Positions 1-7,586 of a DNA stretch of 64,000 nucleotides are shown one piece after another. The DNA comes from Frondihabitans sp. 762G35 (GTDB taxonomy: Bacteria > Actinomycetota > Actinomycetes > Actinomycetales > Microbacteriaceae). The DNA is taken from the NCBI RefSeq assembly GCF_002074055.1, contig NZ_CP014619.1, positions 744,001 through 808,000 on the forward strand. Reading direction: 5' to 3'. Every line of letters begins with the position of its first letter. Position 1 is the stretch's first letter. Under the pieces are notes generated by a model. That model was given only the letters and a program-made list of their open reading frames with translations, was not told where the DNA came from and ran no database searches. Made by a program: the position numbers and the translations under genes.

Positions 1-1
1 C

Positions 2-544
2 GGCGTCGCCGCCCCGAGCGAGGGCCTCGTCGGTGTCGCTCCGGGCGGTCAGTACCTCCTCTGGTCGGGCACGAGCGGCGCCACGCCGATCGTTGCCGGC
101 GTCGCGGCCCTCGTCTACGCGGCGCATCCGGGCATCTCCGCCGATGACGTGATCCAGCGCATCGTCTCGACGGCCACGCCCAAGGGCAGCCCCTCGCCCG
201 GTCCGATCTACGGCCACGGTCTCGTGAACGCGCATGAGGCGGTCACCCGCGACGTCGCGCACGTCACGACGAACCCGCTCGGCAGCCTCCCGGAGTGGAT
301 CCGGCTCCACCGTCGCGCCGAGGCGTCGCCCCAGCCGACGTCCGCTCCGGTGCCGTCCTCGCGAGCGACCTCGACCCCGTCGACGGCTCCGCGGCAGGGG
401 TCCGCGTCCGGCCCGTTCGCGTCGGCGGCGGCACTCCGCTCCACGGGGATCCCGCTGGCGGTTTATTCTGTCTTCGGAGTCATCCTTCTGGTGGTCGTCA
501 TCGGGGCCGTCCGGCAGTACAGAAGGCTGCGCGCCGGGCGCTAG
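2..544 (+). CDS. Subtilisin-family (S8, mycosin-like) serine protease, C-terminal fragment
   Basis: Secreted, membrane-anchored serine protease whose N-terminal part lies before the window. The open frame enters from base 2. It contains GTSGATPIVAGVAALV, the subtilase motif that carries the catalytic serine, followed by the usual helix with VIQRIVSTA and GHGLVNAHEAV. After the catalytic domain comes a Pro/Ser/Thr-rich stretch, then one hydrophobic segment (GIPLAVYSVFGVILLVVVIG) and a short Arg-rich cytoplasmic tail, so the protease is anchored at its C terminus. Mycosins (MycP) of actinobacterial type VII secretion have this layout, but no other type VII gene is visible here, so a role in that system is only inferred. 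The catalytic Asp and His are outside the window. Confidence 0.85.
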   Translation, partial: GVAAPSEGLVGVAPGGQYLLWSGTSGATPIVAGVAALVYAAHPGISADDVIQRIVSTATPKGSPSPGPIYGHGLVNAHEAVTRDVAHVTTNPLGSLPEWIRLHRRAEASPQPTSAPVPSSRATSTPSTAPRQGSASGPFASAAALRSTGIPLAVYSVFGVILLVVVIGAVRQYRRLRAGR

Positions 545-601
545 CCTGCGCGGCAGGCACTAGCCTGTTTCAGATCACTCACACCTAGGAGACCATTTCT
601 C

Positions 602-2140
602 GTGCCCAAAATCCTGATCGTCGGCGGCGGCTACGCCGGTTTCTACACCGCTTGGAAGCTCGAGAAGTGGCTGCGGAAGGGCGAGGCCGAGGTCACCGTG
701 GTCGACCCGCTGCCCTACATGACGTACCAGCCGTTCCTCCCCGAGGTGGCCGCCGGCTCCATCGAGCCTCGCCACGCGATCGTGTCGCTGCGCCGCCACC
801 TGAAGAAGACGGACGTCGTCACCGCGAAGGTCACGAAGGTCGACCACGCCACCAAGACGGCGACGATCACGCCCGAGATCGGCGAGCCCTGGCAGTACGA
901 GTACGACCAGATCGTCATGACCGCAGGAGCCGTCTCCCGCACCTTCCCGATCCCGGGCGTCGCCGACGAGGCGATCGGCCTCAAGACGATCGAGGAGGCG
1001 GAGGCGATCCGCGACAAGCTCCTCACGAACTTCCAGAAGGCCGCGAACCTCCCGGCCGGTCCCGTGCGCGACCGTCTCCTCACGACCGTCGTCGTGGGTG
1101 GCGGCTTCGCCGGCATCGAGATCTTCGCCGAGCTCCGCAGCTTCGCGACCGACCTCCTCAAGAACTACCCGCAGCTCACGATCGACGACACCCACTTCCA
1201 CCTCGTCGAGGCGATGGGCCGGATCATGCCCGAGGTCGCCCTCGAGACGAGCCACTGGGTTCTCAAGAACCTCGCCGAGCGCCAGGCCATCGTGCACCTC
1301 GACACGCAGCTGCAGTCCGCCGTCGGCGGCAAGGTGGAGCTGTCGACCGGCGAGTCGTTCGAATCCGACCTCATCATCTGGACCGCCGGCGTCATGGCGA
1401 ACCCGGTCGTCCGGAGCACCGACTTCCCCATCGAGGCGCGCGGCCGCATCAGCGTGCAGCCCGACCTCCGCATCGTGACCGAGGACGGCTCCGTCGTCGA
1501 GGGCGCGTGGGCCTGCGGCGACGTCGCGGCGACCCCCGACATCACCGGCGGCGGCGTCGGCGGCTTCTGCGTGCCGAACGCCCAGCACGCGGTCCGCATG
1601 GGCAAGCAGCTCGCGAAGAACCTCGTGGCTTCGCTGCGCGGCGAGAACACCACCGACTACCGCCACGACAACCTCGGCGCCGTGGCCGGCCTCGGGCTCG
1701 GCATCGGAGTCTTCCAGAGCGGCAAGTTCGCGCTCAAGGGCTTTCCGGCCTGGGTGGCGCACCGCGGCTACCACGGCCTCGCGATGCCGTCGTGGGAGCG
1801 CAAGATCCGCGTCGTCTCCGGCTGGGCCAACAACATTGCGCTCGGTCGCGACATCGCCTCGCTCGACAACGTGACGCGCCCGCGCGCCGCGTTCGAGGAG
1901 TTCGCCTCGCGTCCCAAGCCCGCGGCTCCTGCCGAGTCCGCGGCACCCGCCGCCCCCGCCCCGGAGATCGGCAAGCCCGCCGACGCCGCCGGCCCGGCCT
2001 ACGCCGATCCTGCCGACGGATCGAAGGCCGCCGAGCCCGTCGACGCCCCCGCCGCGGCCCCCGCGGCCAAGAAGGCCCCGGTCCGCAAGGCCGCAGCCAA
2101 GAAGGCGCCCGAGGCCGAGAAAGCGACCGCTTCGGAGTAG
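602..2140 (+). CDS. ndh: Type II NADH dehydrogenase (NDH-2)
   Basis: Single-subunit, non-proton-pumping NADH:quinone oxidoreductase that feeds electrons from NADH into the membrane quinone pool. Two Rossmann motifs are visible: an N-terminal FAD-binding GGGYAG (residues 7-12) and a second dinucleotide motif VVVGGGFAGIE near residues 163-173. WACGDVAATPD near residue 300 is the second FAD contact typical of the family. The GTG start has AGGAGA 11 bases upstream. The protein is 512 residues; the last 70 or so are Ala/Pro/Lys-rich (KKAPVRKAAAKKAPEAEK) and extend beyond the usual catalytic core, a low-complexity tail of unknown role. It appears monocistronic, with a strong hairpin just after the stop. 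Confidence 0.95.
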   Translation: MPKILIVGGGYAGFYTAWKLEKWLRKGEAEVTVVDPLPYMTYQPFLPEVAAGSIEPRHAIVSLRRHLKKTDVVTAKVTKVDHATKTATITPEIGEPWQYEYDQIVMTAGAVSRTFPIPGVADEAIGLKTIEEAEAIRDKLLTNFQKAANLPAGPVRDRLLTTVVVGGGFAGIEIFAELRSFATDLLKNYPQLTIDDTHFHLVEAMGRIMPEVALETSHWVLKNLAERQAIVHLDTQLQSAVGGKVELSTGESFESDLIIWTAGVMANPVVRSTDFPIEARGRISVQPDLRIVTEDGSVVEGAWACGDVAATPDITGGGVGGFCVPNAQHAVRMGKQLAKNLVASLRGENTTDYRHDNLGAVAGLGLGIGVFQSGKFALKGFPAWVAHRGYHGLAMPSWERKIRVVSGWANNIALGRDIASLDNVTRPRAAFEEFASRPKPAAPAESAAPAAPAPEIGKPADAAGPAYADPADGSKAAEPVDAPAAAPAAKKAPVRKAAAKKAPEAEKATASE

Positions 2141-2160
2141 TCCTCCGCAGCATCGTCGAT

Positions 2161-2188
2161 CGCCCCGCTCCCCGACCGGAGCGGGGCG
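2161..2188 (+). terminator. Hairpin terminator after ndh
   Basis: A perfect 11-bp inverted repeat (CGCCCCGCTCC / GGAGCGGGGCG) with a 6-base loop starts 20 bases after the ndh stop. A clear T-run is lacking, as is common in G+C-rich actinobacteria. It also separates ndh from the tRNA gene that follows. Confidence 0.6.
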
Positions 2189-2235
2189 TTCGCGTTCCCG
2201 CCGCGCGTTCGGCGCCCCCTACTCTGGGAGGGCAC

Positions 2236-2309
2236 GCCCCCGTAGCCCAATCGGCAGAGGCAGGCGACTTAAAATCGCCTCAGTCAGGGTTCGAGTCCCT
2301 GCGGGGGCA
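2236..2309 (+). tRNA. tRNA-Leu, anticodon UAA, with a short (class I-like) variable loop
   Basis: A full cloverleaf can be folded by hand: acceptor GCCCCCG/CGGGGGC, D stem GCC/GGC, anticodon stem GGCGA/TCGCC with loop CTTAAAA (anticodon TAA at 2270-2272), T arm CAGGG-TTCGAGT-CCCTG, discriminator A at 2309. CC follows but the third base is G, so CCA is not fully encoded. The anticodon reads UUA (Leu), a very rare codon in such DNA. The variable region is only five bases (2280-2284), whereas bacterial tRNA-Leu normally has a long variable arm. The gene is therefore either an atypical leucine tRNA or a tRNA whose charging should be tested. The 3' part overlaps the end of the convergent histidine kinase gene. 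Confidence 0.9.
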
Positions 2310-3744
2310 CCGCCGGGAGTTCGACGGTGAACGCGGCGCCGGTCGTCGAGGGGCCCCGTGCGTCGACCGCCCCGCCCGGTCGGAGGCCCGCCCGGAGAGT
2401 GCCTCCCAGCCGCCGGACGAGCCTCGACGCGATCGACAGGCCGAGCCCGGTCCCCACCGTCCGCGTCGATCGGTAGCGGTCGGCGAGCACGTTCCGATCG
2501 AAGACCTCCGCCGTGTCCGCCTCCGTGAGACCGGGACCCTCGTCCTCGACGACGATCCGGGCCCACTCCGGCCGCTCCGCCGCGTCCGTGTGGATCGTGA
2601 CCGTCGAGCCGGGCGGCGAGGCCCGCAGGGCGTTCTCCAGCAGGCCGTCGAGGAGCTGCCGCACCCGCATCGGATCGGTCGTGATCGAGGCCACCGGCGC
2701 CGGGGCGACGAGCAGGAGCGTCACGTCGAGCGCCGCGGCCCGCGCCCGCCACGCCGCCGTCGCCTCCCGGGCGAGCTCGACCGGGTCGATGGTCTCCGGC
2801 CGGATGCGGAAGTCGTCCGCCTCGAGTCGCGCCAGCTCGAGCAGGTCGCGCGTGAACGCCTCGAGCCGGGTCGTCTCGGCGACGAGGGTGCGTCCGATGG
2901 TCGGCAGGGCCGCGGCGTCGACGAGGCCGTCCGCCAGGGCGTCGGCGTAGCCGCGGATGGCGGTGAGCGGGGTCCGGATCTCGTGCGAGATCGAGAGGAG
3001 GAACTCGTGCTGACGCCCCTCGGACGTGGCGAGGGCGAGGTCGAGGGCGGCGAGGGCGTTCTCCATGTCGCGGATCTCGGCCACCGCGGGAGCAGCATCC
3101 TGCGCGGATCCGGCCGACGCCGCCAGGCCGCGGCGCCCCGAGGCGAGCAGCCGCGCGGAAGAGGCCGCGCGGCGCAGAGGACGGGCGACGAAGCGGGCGA
3201 CCACGACGCCCACGCCGATCGCGACGGCGACTCCGAACGCGAGGGCGATCGCGAACCGGCCGAGGAGCCGCGTGGTCGACGACTGGACGAGCGAGAAGTC
3301 CTGGGTGGCGATGACCGTGTCGCCCGTGGTCAGCCGGGTCCCCTCCACGAGGACCTGCTTCCCGTTCTGCCGGACCCGGGCGGAGAGGGACCCGCTGGCC
3401 TGCACCTGGTCGACGGCGGAGCGCGGCACTCCCGCGCCGCCCGCGGGGGTCGTCGTGCCGTCGGCGTGGAGGAGGACGATCCGGATGCCCCGGGCACGGG
3501 CCTGGTCGAGGTTGCGGACGAGCTCGGCGCGGTCCCGCGCGGGGGCGTCGGCCACCAGGAGCGTCGTCGACCGGAGGGTGTCCCGGGACTGCTGGAGGGC
3601 GACCTGGCGGACGAGCTGGTACGCGACTCCTGCGGTCGCGAGCGCGGCGAGCAGGGCGACGCTGACGGTCGCGACGACGATGCGGAAGGCGAGCGTCGGA
3701 CGACGACGACCGTCGCCGTCGGGGGAGGGCGCCGCGCCGCTCAC
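2284..3744 (-). CDS. Two-component sensor histidine kinase
   Basis: Membrane sensor kinase of the EnvZ/OmpR-partner type. Order of parts: transmembrane helix near residues 20-42, extracytoplasmic region of about 110 residues, second helix near 160-185, HAMP linker, dimerisation/phosphoacceptor segment SISHEIRTPL with His254, then an ATPase domain with the N box (LLENALRAS), G1 (DEGPGL) and G2 (GTGLGLSIAS). The GTG start overlaps the stop of the upstream response regulator gene (GTGA), so the two are translationally coupled. The last residues (PPQGLEP) are encoded by the antisense of the tRNA-Leu T arm and acceptor stem, so the stop lies inside the tRNA gene. The stimulus is not evident from the sequence. 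Confidence 0.93.
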   Translation of the reverse strand: MSGAAPSPDGDGRRRPTLAFRIVVATVSVALLAALATAGVAYQLVRQVALQQSRDTLRSTTLLVADAPARDRAELVRNLDQARARGIRIVLLHADGTTTPAGGAGVPRSAVDQVQASGSLSARVRQNGKQVLVEGTRLTTGDTVIATQDFSLVQSSTTRLLGRFAIALAFGVAVAIGVGVVVARFVARPLRRAASSARLLASGRRGLAASAGSAQDAAPAVAEIRDMENALAALDLALATSEGRQHEFLLSISHEIRTPLTAIRGYADALADGLVDAAALPTIGRTLVAETTRLEAFTRDLLELARLEADDFRIRPETIDPVELAREATAAWRARAAALDVTLLLVAPAPVASITTDPMRVRQLLDGLLENALRASPPGSTVTIHTDAAERPEWARIVVEDEGPGLTEADTAEVFDRNVLADRYRSTRTVGTGLGLSIASRLVRRLGGTLRAGLRPGGAVDARGPSTTGAAFTVELPAVPPQGLEP

Positions 3745-4430
3745 GAGGCGACCGGTCGGTCCACGGCGTAGCCGACGCCGCGGATGGTCCGCAGGTGGAG
3801 CGCCTCCCCGAACTTCGCGCGGAGCTGCGCGACGTGCACGTCGACGGTGCGGCTGCCGCGGTAGTCGGCGAGTCCCCAGACGGCGGAGAGGAGCTGGTTG
3901 CGCCCGAAGACCTGGCCCGGGCTCGCCATCAGGAACGCGAGGAGGTCGAACTCGGTCGCCGTCAGCTCCAGGTGGCGTCCCCCTTCGGCGACGGTCCGGG
4001 AGCGCGGATCGAGCACGATCGTGCCGAGGGTCAGGGCTCCGCTCCGGACCCCCACCTGGCTGCGACGCACCAGCGCCTTCACGCGGGACGCGAGCTCGCG
4101 GGCCGAGAACGGCTTCGTGACATAGTCGTCGGCGCCGAGCTCGAAGCCGAGGATCCGGTCGATCTCCGAATCGCGCGCCGTCACGAAGACCACGGGCGTC
4201 CAGTCGTCCTCGGCCCGGAGGCGGCGGCAGAGCTCGACGCCGTCCAGTCCCGGAAGGCCGATGTCGACGACGGCGGCCACGGGTCGGAGGGAGCGGATGG
4301 CGTCGAGGCCGGACTCGCCGTCCCGGGCGAGGTGGACGCCGAACCCGGCGTCGGCCAGGTAGATCCGCTCGATGTCGGCGATGGCCGCTTCGTCCTCGAC
4401 CACGACGATCAGGCCACGGCTGTCACTCAT
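3741..4430 (-). CDS. OmpR/PhoB-family response regulator
   Basis: DNA-binding response regulator paired with the downstream histidine kinase. The receiver domain shows the acidic pair in VVEDE, the phosphoacceptor Asp near residue 56 (VVDIGLPG), Thr in FVTARD and the conserved Lys in VTKPFS. A C-terminal winged helix follows, ending in RTIRGVGYAV. I chose the ATG that begins MSDSRG; a TTG four codons upstream is also in frame but less likely. The gene is transcribed divergently from the small secreted protein to its right, across a shared 149-base intergenic region, and that protein is the obvious candidate target. Confidence 0.93.
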   Translation of the reverse strand: MSDSRGLIVVVEDEAAIADIERIYLADAGFGVHLARDGESGLDAIRSLRPVAAVVDIGLPGLDGVELCRRLRAEDDWTPVVFVTARDSEIDRILGFELGADDYVTKPFSARELASRVKALVRRSQVGVRSGALTLGTIVLDPRSRTVAEGGRHLELTATEFDLLAFLMASPGQVFGRNQLLSAVWGLADYRGSRTVDVHVAQLRAKFGEALHLRTIRGVGYAVDRPVAS

Positions 4431-4480
4431 CGCCCCAGTCAACTCGCCCCGGCCCGGCCGGCGGTGACGCCTTACAGGAT

Positions 4481-4560
4481 TCGAACATCCCCCGAATGTC
4501 CGGTGGCGGAGGGGTCCGCATGCTTGCTCCCGAGCGTCCGACCGGGGCGCGGGAACATCG
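4481..4560. promoter_or_regulatory. Divergent control region between the response regulator and the secreted protein gene
   Basis: The 149 bases between the two divergent genes contain the heptamer GAACATC twice (near 4483 and 4554) and an imperfect inverted repeat around ATTCG...CGAAT at about 4478-4496. OmpR-type regulators usually bind paired direct repeats, so these could be operator half-sites. This is a pattern seen by eye only, and no clear -35/-10 pair was identified. Confidence 0.3.
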
Positions 4561-4579
4561 ACACGAACCAGGAGTCACC

Positions 4580-5158
4580 ATGATCAGCTTCACCCGCACG
4601 TCCCGCGTGGTCGGTCTGACGGCCGCCGCCGCCCTCGTCGCGGGGGCAGGTGTCCTCGCGGCCTCGACGGCGAACGCCGCGACCACCGCGCCGTCCGCGG
4701 CCGCCTCGACGACCACCGCGGGCCCCGCGACGAAGGTCACCGGCCTGCCCTTCCGCGCCATCCGTCCCGAGGCCGTCCGGCTCCTGACGGGCGACGTGCC
4801 CGCGGCCCTGAAGACGGACGTGAAGGCGCTGACGGGGAAGACCGGCGATGCACGTCGGACGGCCGTCCGCTCGATCGAGGAGAAGGCCCTGTCGGGCGCC
4901 TACGGAGCGGCCGTCAAGACCCTCGCCGTCGACGCCCGGAGCTCCTGGAAGTCCGCCCCCGACTCTCTCAAGGCGGACCTCAAGGCGCTCAAGGGCAAGG
5001 ACGCCGCCGATCGGAAGTCCGCACGGACGGCCATCGAGCGGAAGGCGCTCGCCGGCGGCTACGGCGACGCCGTGAAGAAGGAGGCGGAGTCGCTCCGCGA
5101 TCAGGCGAGCAAGACGGCGGAGACGAAGGCGGAGCCCGTCATCGGCTCGATCCTCTGA
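4580..5158 (+). CDS. Small secreted helical protein with an internal duplication
   Basis: Function not recognised. The 192-residue product starts with a signal peptide (hydrophobic core GLTAAAALVAGAGVLAAS, cleavage expected after ANA near residue 34), followed by an Ala/Thr-rich spacer. The rest is a tandem duplication of about 60 residues: units begin LKTDVKALTGKTGDAR and LKADLKALKGKDAADR and each ends in a stretch like ALSGAYGAAVK / ALAGGYGDAVK. The composition is rich in Lys, Ala and Asp, with no Cys, and looks helical. The ATG follows AGGAG by five bases, which decides the start over longer in-frame options. It is divergent from a two-component system and may be under its control. Confidence 0.8.
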   Translation: MISFTRTSRVVGLTAAAALVAGAGVLAASTANAATTAPSAAASTTTAGPATKVTGLPFRAIRPEAVRLLTGDVPAALKTDVKALTGKTGDARRTAVRSIEEKALSGAYGAAVKTLAVDARSSWKSAPDSLKADLKALKGKDAADRKSARTAIERKALAGGYGDAVKKEAESLRDQASKTAETKAEPVIGSIL

Positions 5159-5181
5159 GGTGCGCGGGTCGTCGTCGGCGA

Positions 5182-7401
5182 CTACTCCTCGGTCGCCGGC
5201 TCCACGTAGCGGATCCAGACCCAGGCGCTGACGGCGACCACCGCGAAGGCGATCGACGCGAAGACGAGCGGGACGACGGGGAACGTCTCCGCAGGATCCC
5301 CGGCGAACACGACCCCGGCCGCGGCGACGCCGACCACCGCGAGGCCCACGAGGGTCGCCCGCGACCACGAGTAGAGCGCCCGGCCGGGCAGCCCCCCGAC
5401 GGGCACCAGCAGGACGATGAGCGACCCGAGACCGGCGAGGCACACCGTCGCGAGCGTCTCCCGGGTCATCTCCACGACGAACGACGTGGTGTCGGCCGGG
5501 AGCAGCCCGTGCGCGACCCAGGCGGCGAACGACACGACGGTCACCGAGCCGAGCTGGGCGGCCGCCACAATGCCGCCGCGGCGGACGGCGCCCGATTCGT
5601 CGAGGGTCCGCCCGTCCGGGTAGACGAGGGTTGCGGCGATCAGCACGCCGAGGACGACCGGCGGATCGAGCCCGAGGAGCCGCGTCACGAGGCAGGCGAG
5701 CGCGGCGGCCACGAGCATCCGGGCCGAGAAGCGGAGCCGGAGGCCCAACCCGAAGCGCCGGCCGGCGAGGTAGGTCGGCAGGACGACGCCCAGTCCGTTG
5801 AGCACGACGACGCCGACCGCGATGGCGGCTCCGAGGCGGACGTAGCGGAGCTGGTCGTCGACCCCGACGGCGAGGGCGACGAGGGCGATGCCGCCGGCCA
5901 GCGCGAGGGCGACGCCCGTCGCGGGGGAGACGAGAGGCGTGTCGTCGCGGTCGACGTGGGCCCGGTTCCGCCCGGTGAAGCGCCGCGCGCGGAGGGCGAG
6001 TCGGCCGCCGAGCGCCGTGGCGGCGAGGCGGAGCGGCGCGACGATCAGCAGGATGAAGACGAGCCCGAGGGCGAGCGCCCAGAGCCACGACCCGCCCGCG
6101 AGCCCCTCGCGGAGGGTCGGAAGGGTGCTGCCGAAGCCGGTGGTGCCGGTCCACGATCCCGCCTCGCGGGTGCCCTGCGTGGTCGGGGCCGTGCCGCCCG
6201 GATCCTGCGGACCGTTCCCGGCGGACGGACCGGGACCCGCTCCGCCGTCGCCCGATGACGGGGGCGCGGGGGTCGCCCCGGGCGACGAGGTGGTCTGCGG
6301 CGCCGGCGTCTGCTGCGGCTCCGCGGGGGAGGAGGGGGCGGGGACGGGCGAGGGAGAAGCGGCCCCCGGTGTCGCCGTCGGCTGAGCGGCCGTGAAGGTG
6401 ATGCGGCTGCCCTTCGTGGGGGCGCCGTAGTTGCCGGCGGCATCACGCTGGGCGGCCTGGACCGTCCGCGTGCCCGCCGGGAGGAGGAGTCCCGCGGAGG
6501 TGCACCGCCACGTGCCGCCGCGAGCGACGGTCGCCTGGCAGACGGGGTTGCTGTCGACGTAGGTCGTCACGATGGCGCCGGGCTCGCCCGAGCCGTCGAA
6601 GACCAGCGGCTGGCTGGAGACGGTCGAGCCGGCCGCCGGATGCGCGAGGACGGGCGCGGACGGCGCCTCGCGGTCGATCGTCAGCGCGAGGGGCGACGAC
6701 ATCGACGACACCGGCACCGCGGGCACGGCCGTGGAGCGCTGCTCCGCCCGGAGCGCGTAGCGGCCGGACGGGAACGAGGCGGACGGCAGCGTGACCTGCC
6801 ACGCTCCGGCGCTGGAGACCCGGGCGATGACCTGGGCCGTGGACGCGCCCGTCGCCATCACGGTCACCGAGGCCCCGGGGAACCCGGCACCCTTCACCAC
6901 GGCGCCGACCGCGAGCCCGGGGGAGGTCACGAACGTCGGGGCCGCGAGGACCGAGAACGGGTCGCTGTCGACGTCGGCGAGAGCGGTGTCGGTGAGGTCG
7001 CGCAGCGTGACGACCTGGTCGGCTCCGCTCGGGACCGCGATGGTGCAGCCCCACGAACCCGAGGCATCGGCGGTGGTCGTGCAGAGCGAGGAGGCGGGCC
7101 GCTGCGGGTCGAGGATCCGCAGCTTCGCCCCGGGCGTCGCGGTGCCCCTAGCGCTCATCGTCGACGCGTCGGAGTCGGCGACCGTGATCGTCGGAGCCAC
7201 GGGGGCCGCTGTCGCCGTCGGCGTCGGTGCGAGACCCGGTGCGGGGGTCGCCGCGTCGACGGGCGCGGCCCGGAGGGCGACCCCGGCCAGCAGGATGCCC
7301 AGGGCGAGGCTCGACATCGCCACGAGAACCACGGCACGACGACGTGCTCCGCCGGTCAGGGCCGCGGAGCGTCGGGAGCTGGGGGTCGTGTCGGTGAGCA
7401 C
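5182..7401 (-). CDS. Large surface protein with three Ig-like repeats and a polytopic membrane C terminus
   Basis: Function unknown. An N-terminal signal or anchor segment (VLVAMSSLALGILLAGVAL) is followed by three bacterial Ig-like repeats of roughly 80-90 residues, two of which carry a Cys pair. Then come a long Pro/Ser/Gly-rich linker (about residues 340-420) and a C-terminal half with about eight hydrophobic helices. This combination of exported repeats, flexible linker and membrane domain is seen in actinobacterial cell-surface proteins. I chose the GTG beginning MLTDTTPSS because a promoter-like pair sits just upstream at leaderless spacing; in-frame GTG and TTG codons lie two and seven codons further upstream. 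The gene ends 23 bases from the convergent secreted protein gene. Confidence 0.75.
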   Translation of the reverse strand: MLTDTTPSSRRSAALTGGARRRAVVLVAMSSLALGILLAGVALRAAPVDAATPAPGLAPTPTATAAPVAPTITVADSDASTMSARGTATPGAKLRILDPQRPASSLCTTTADASGSWGCTIAVPSGADQVVTLRDLTDTALADVDSDPFSVLAAPTFVTSPGLAVGAVVKGAGFPGASVTVMATGASTAQVIARVSSAGAWQVTLPSASFPSGRYALRAEQRSTAVPAVPVSSMSSPLALTIDREAPSAPVLAHPAAGSTVSSQPLVFDGSGEPGAIVTTYVDSNPVCQATVARGGTWRCTSAGLLLPAGTRTVQAAQRDAAGNYGAPTKGSRITFTAAQPTATPGAASPSPVPAPSSPAEPQQTPAPQTTSSPGATPAPPSSGDGGAGPGPSAGNGPQDPGGTAPTTQGTREAGSWTGTTGFGSTLPTLREGLAGGSWLWALALGLVFILLIVAPLRLAATALGGRLALRARRFTGRNRAHVDRDDTPLVSPATGVALALAGGIALVALAVGVDDQLRYVRLGAAIAVGVVVLNGLGVVLPTYLAGRRFGLGLRLRFSARMLVAAALACLVTRLLGLDPPVVLGVLIAATLVYPDGRTLDESGAVRRGGIVAAAQLGSVTVVSFAAWVAHGLLPADTTSFVVEMTRETLATVCLAGLGSLIVLLVPVGGLPGRALYSWSRATLVGLAVVGVAAAGVVFAGDPAETFPVVPLVFASIAFAVVAVSAWVWIRYVEPATEE

Positions 7402-7408
7402 TGTCACC

Positions 7409-7438
7409 CATCTAGCCAACAATCGGGGTACGAGTCAA
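7409..7438 (-). promoter_or_regulatory. Candidate promoter of the Ig-like membrane protein gene
   Basis: On the minus strand TTGACT (7438-7433) is followed after 18 bases by TAGATG (7414-7409), seven bases before the chosen GTG. The -35 hexamer is a good match to the vegetative consensus; the -10 is imperfect. Confidence 0.45.
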
Positions 7439-7586
7439 TCGGCCTCGCGGCTGATTTCGCGGAATGTTCACCCGTCGGGGCCGTTTCGGCCGGCTTTCGG
7501 GGCGTTTCCGGGCCGCGGGCGGTCACACGCGAGGCCTCTCGGGCGGACGTCACACGGAGGAAACATCGACTTCATAGGATCCTCTT

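Noticed and set aside
1364-1380. GTTCGAATCC resembling a tRNA T arm
   Set aside because: It is inside the ndh coding sequence, with no acceptor or anticodon stem around it.
652-3771. A 1,039-codon open frame on the plus strand across ndh, the tRNA and the kinase
   Set aside because: It runs through a tRNA gene and two well-supported genes in other frames and is extremely Arg-rich; a shadow frame.
4470-4495. T-arm-like TTCGAA motif near the response regulator promoter
   Set aside because: The flanks do not form a 5-bp T stem or any cloverleaf.
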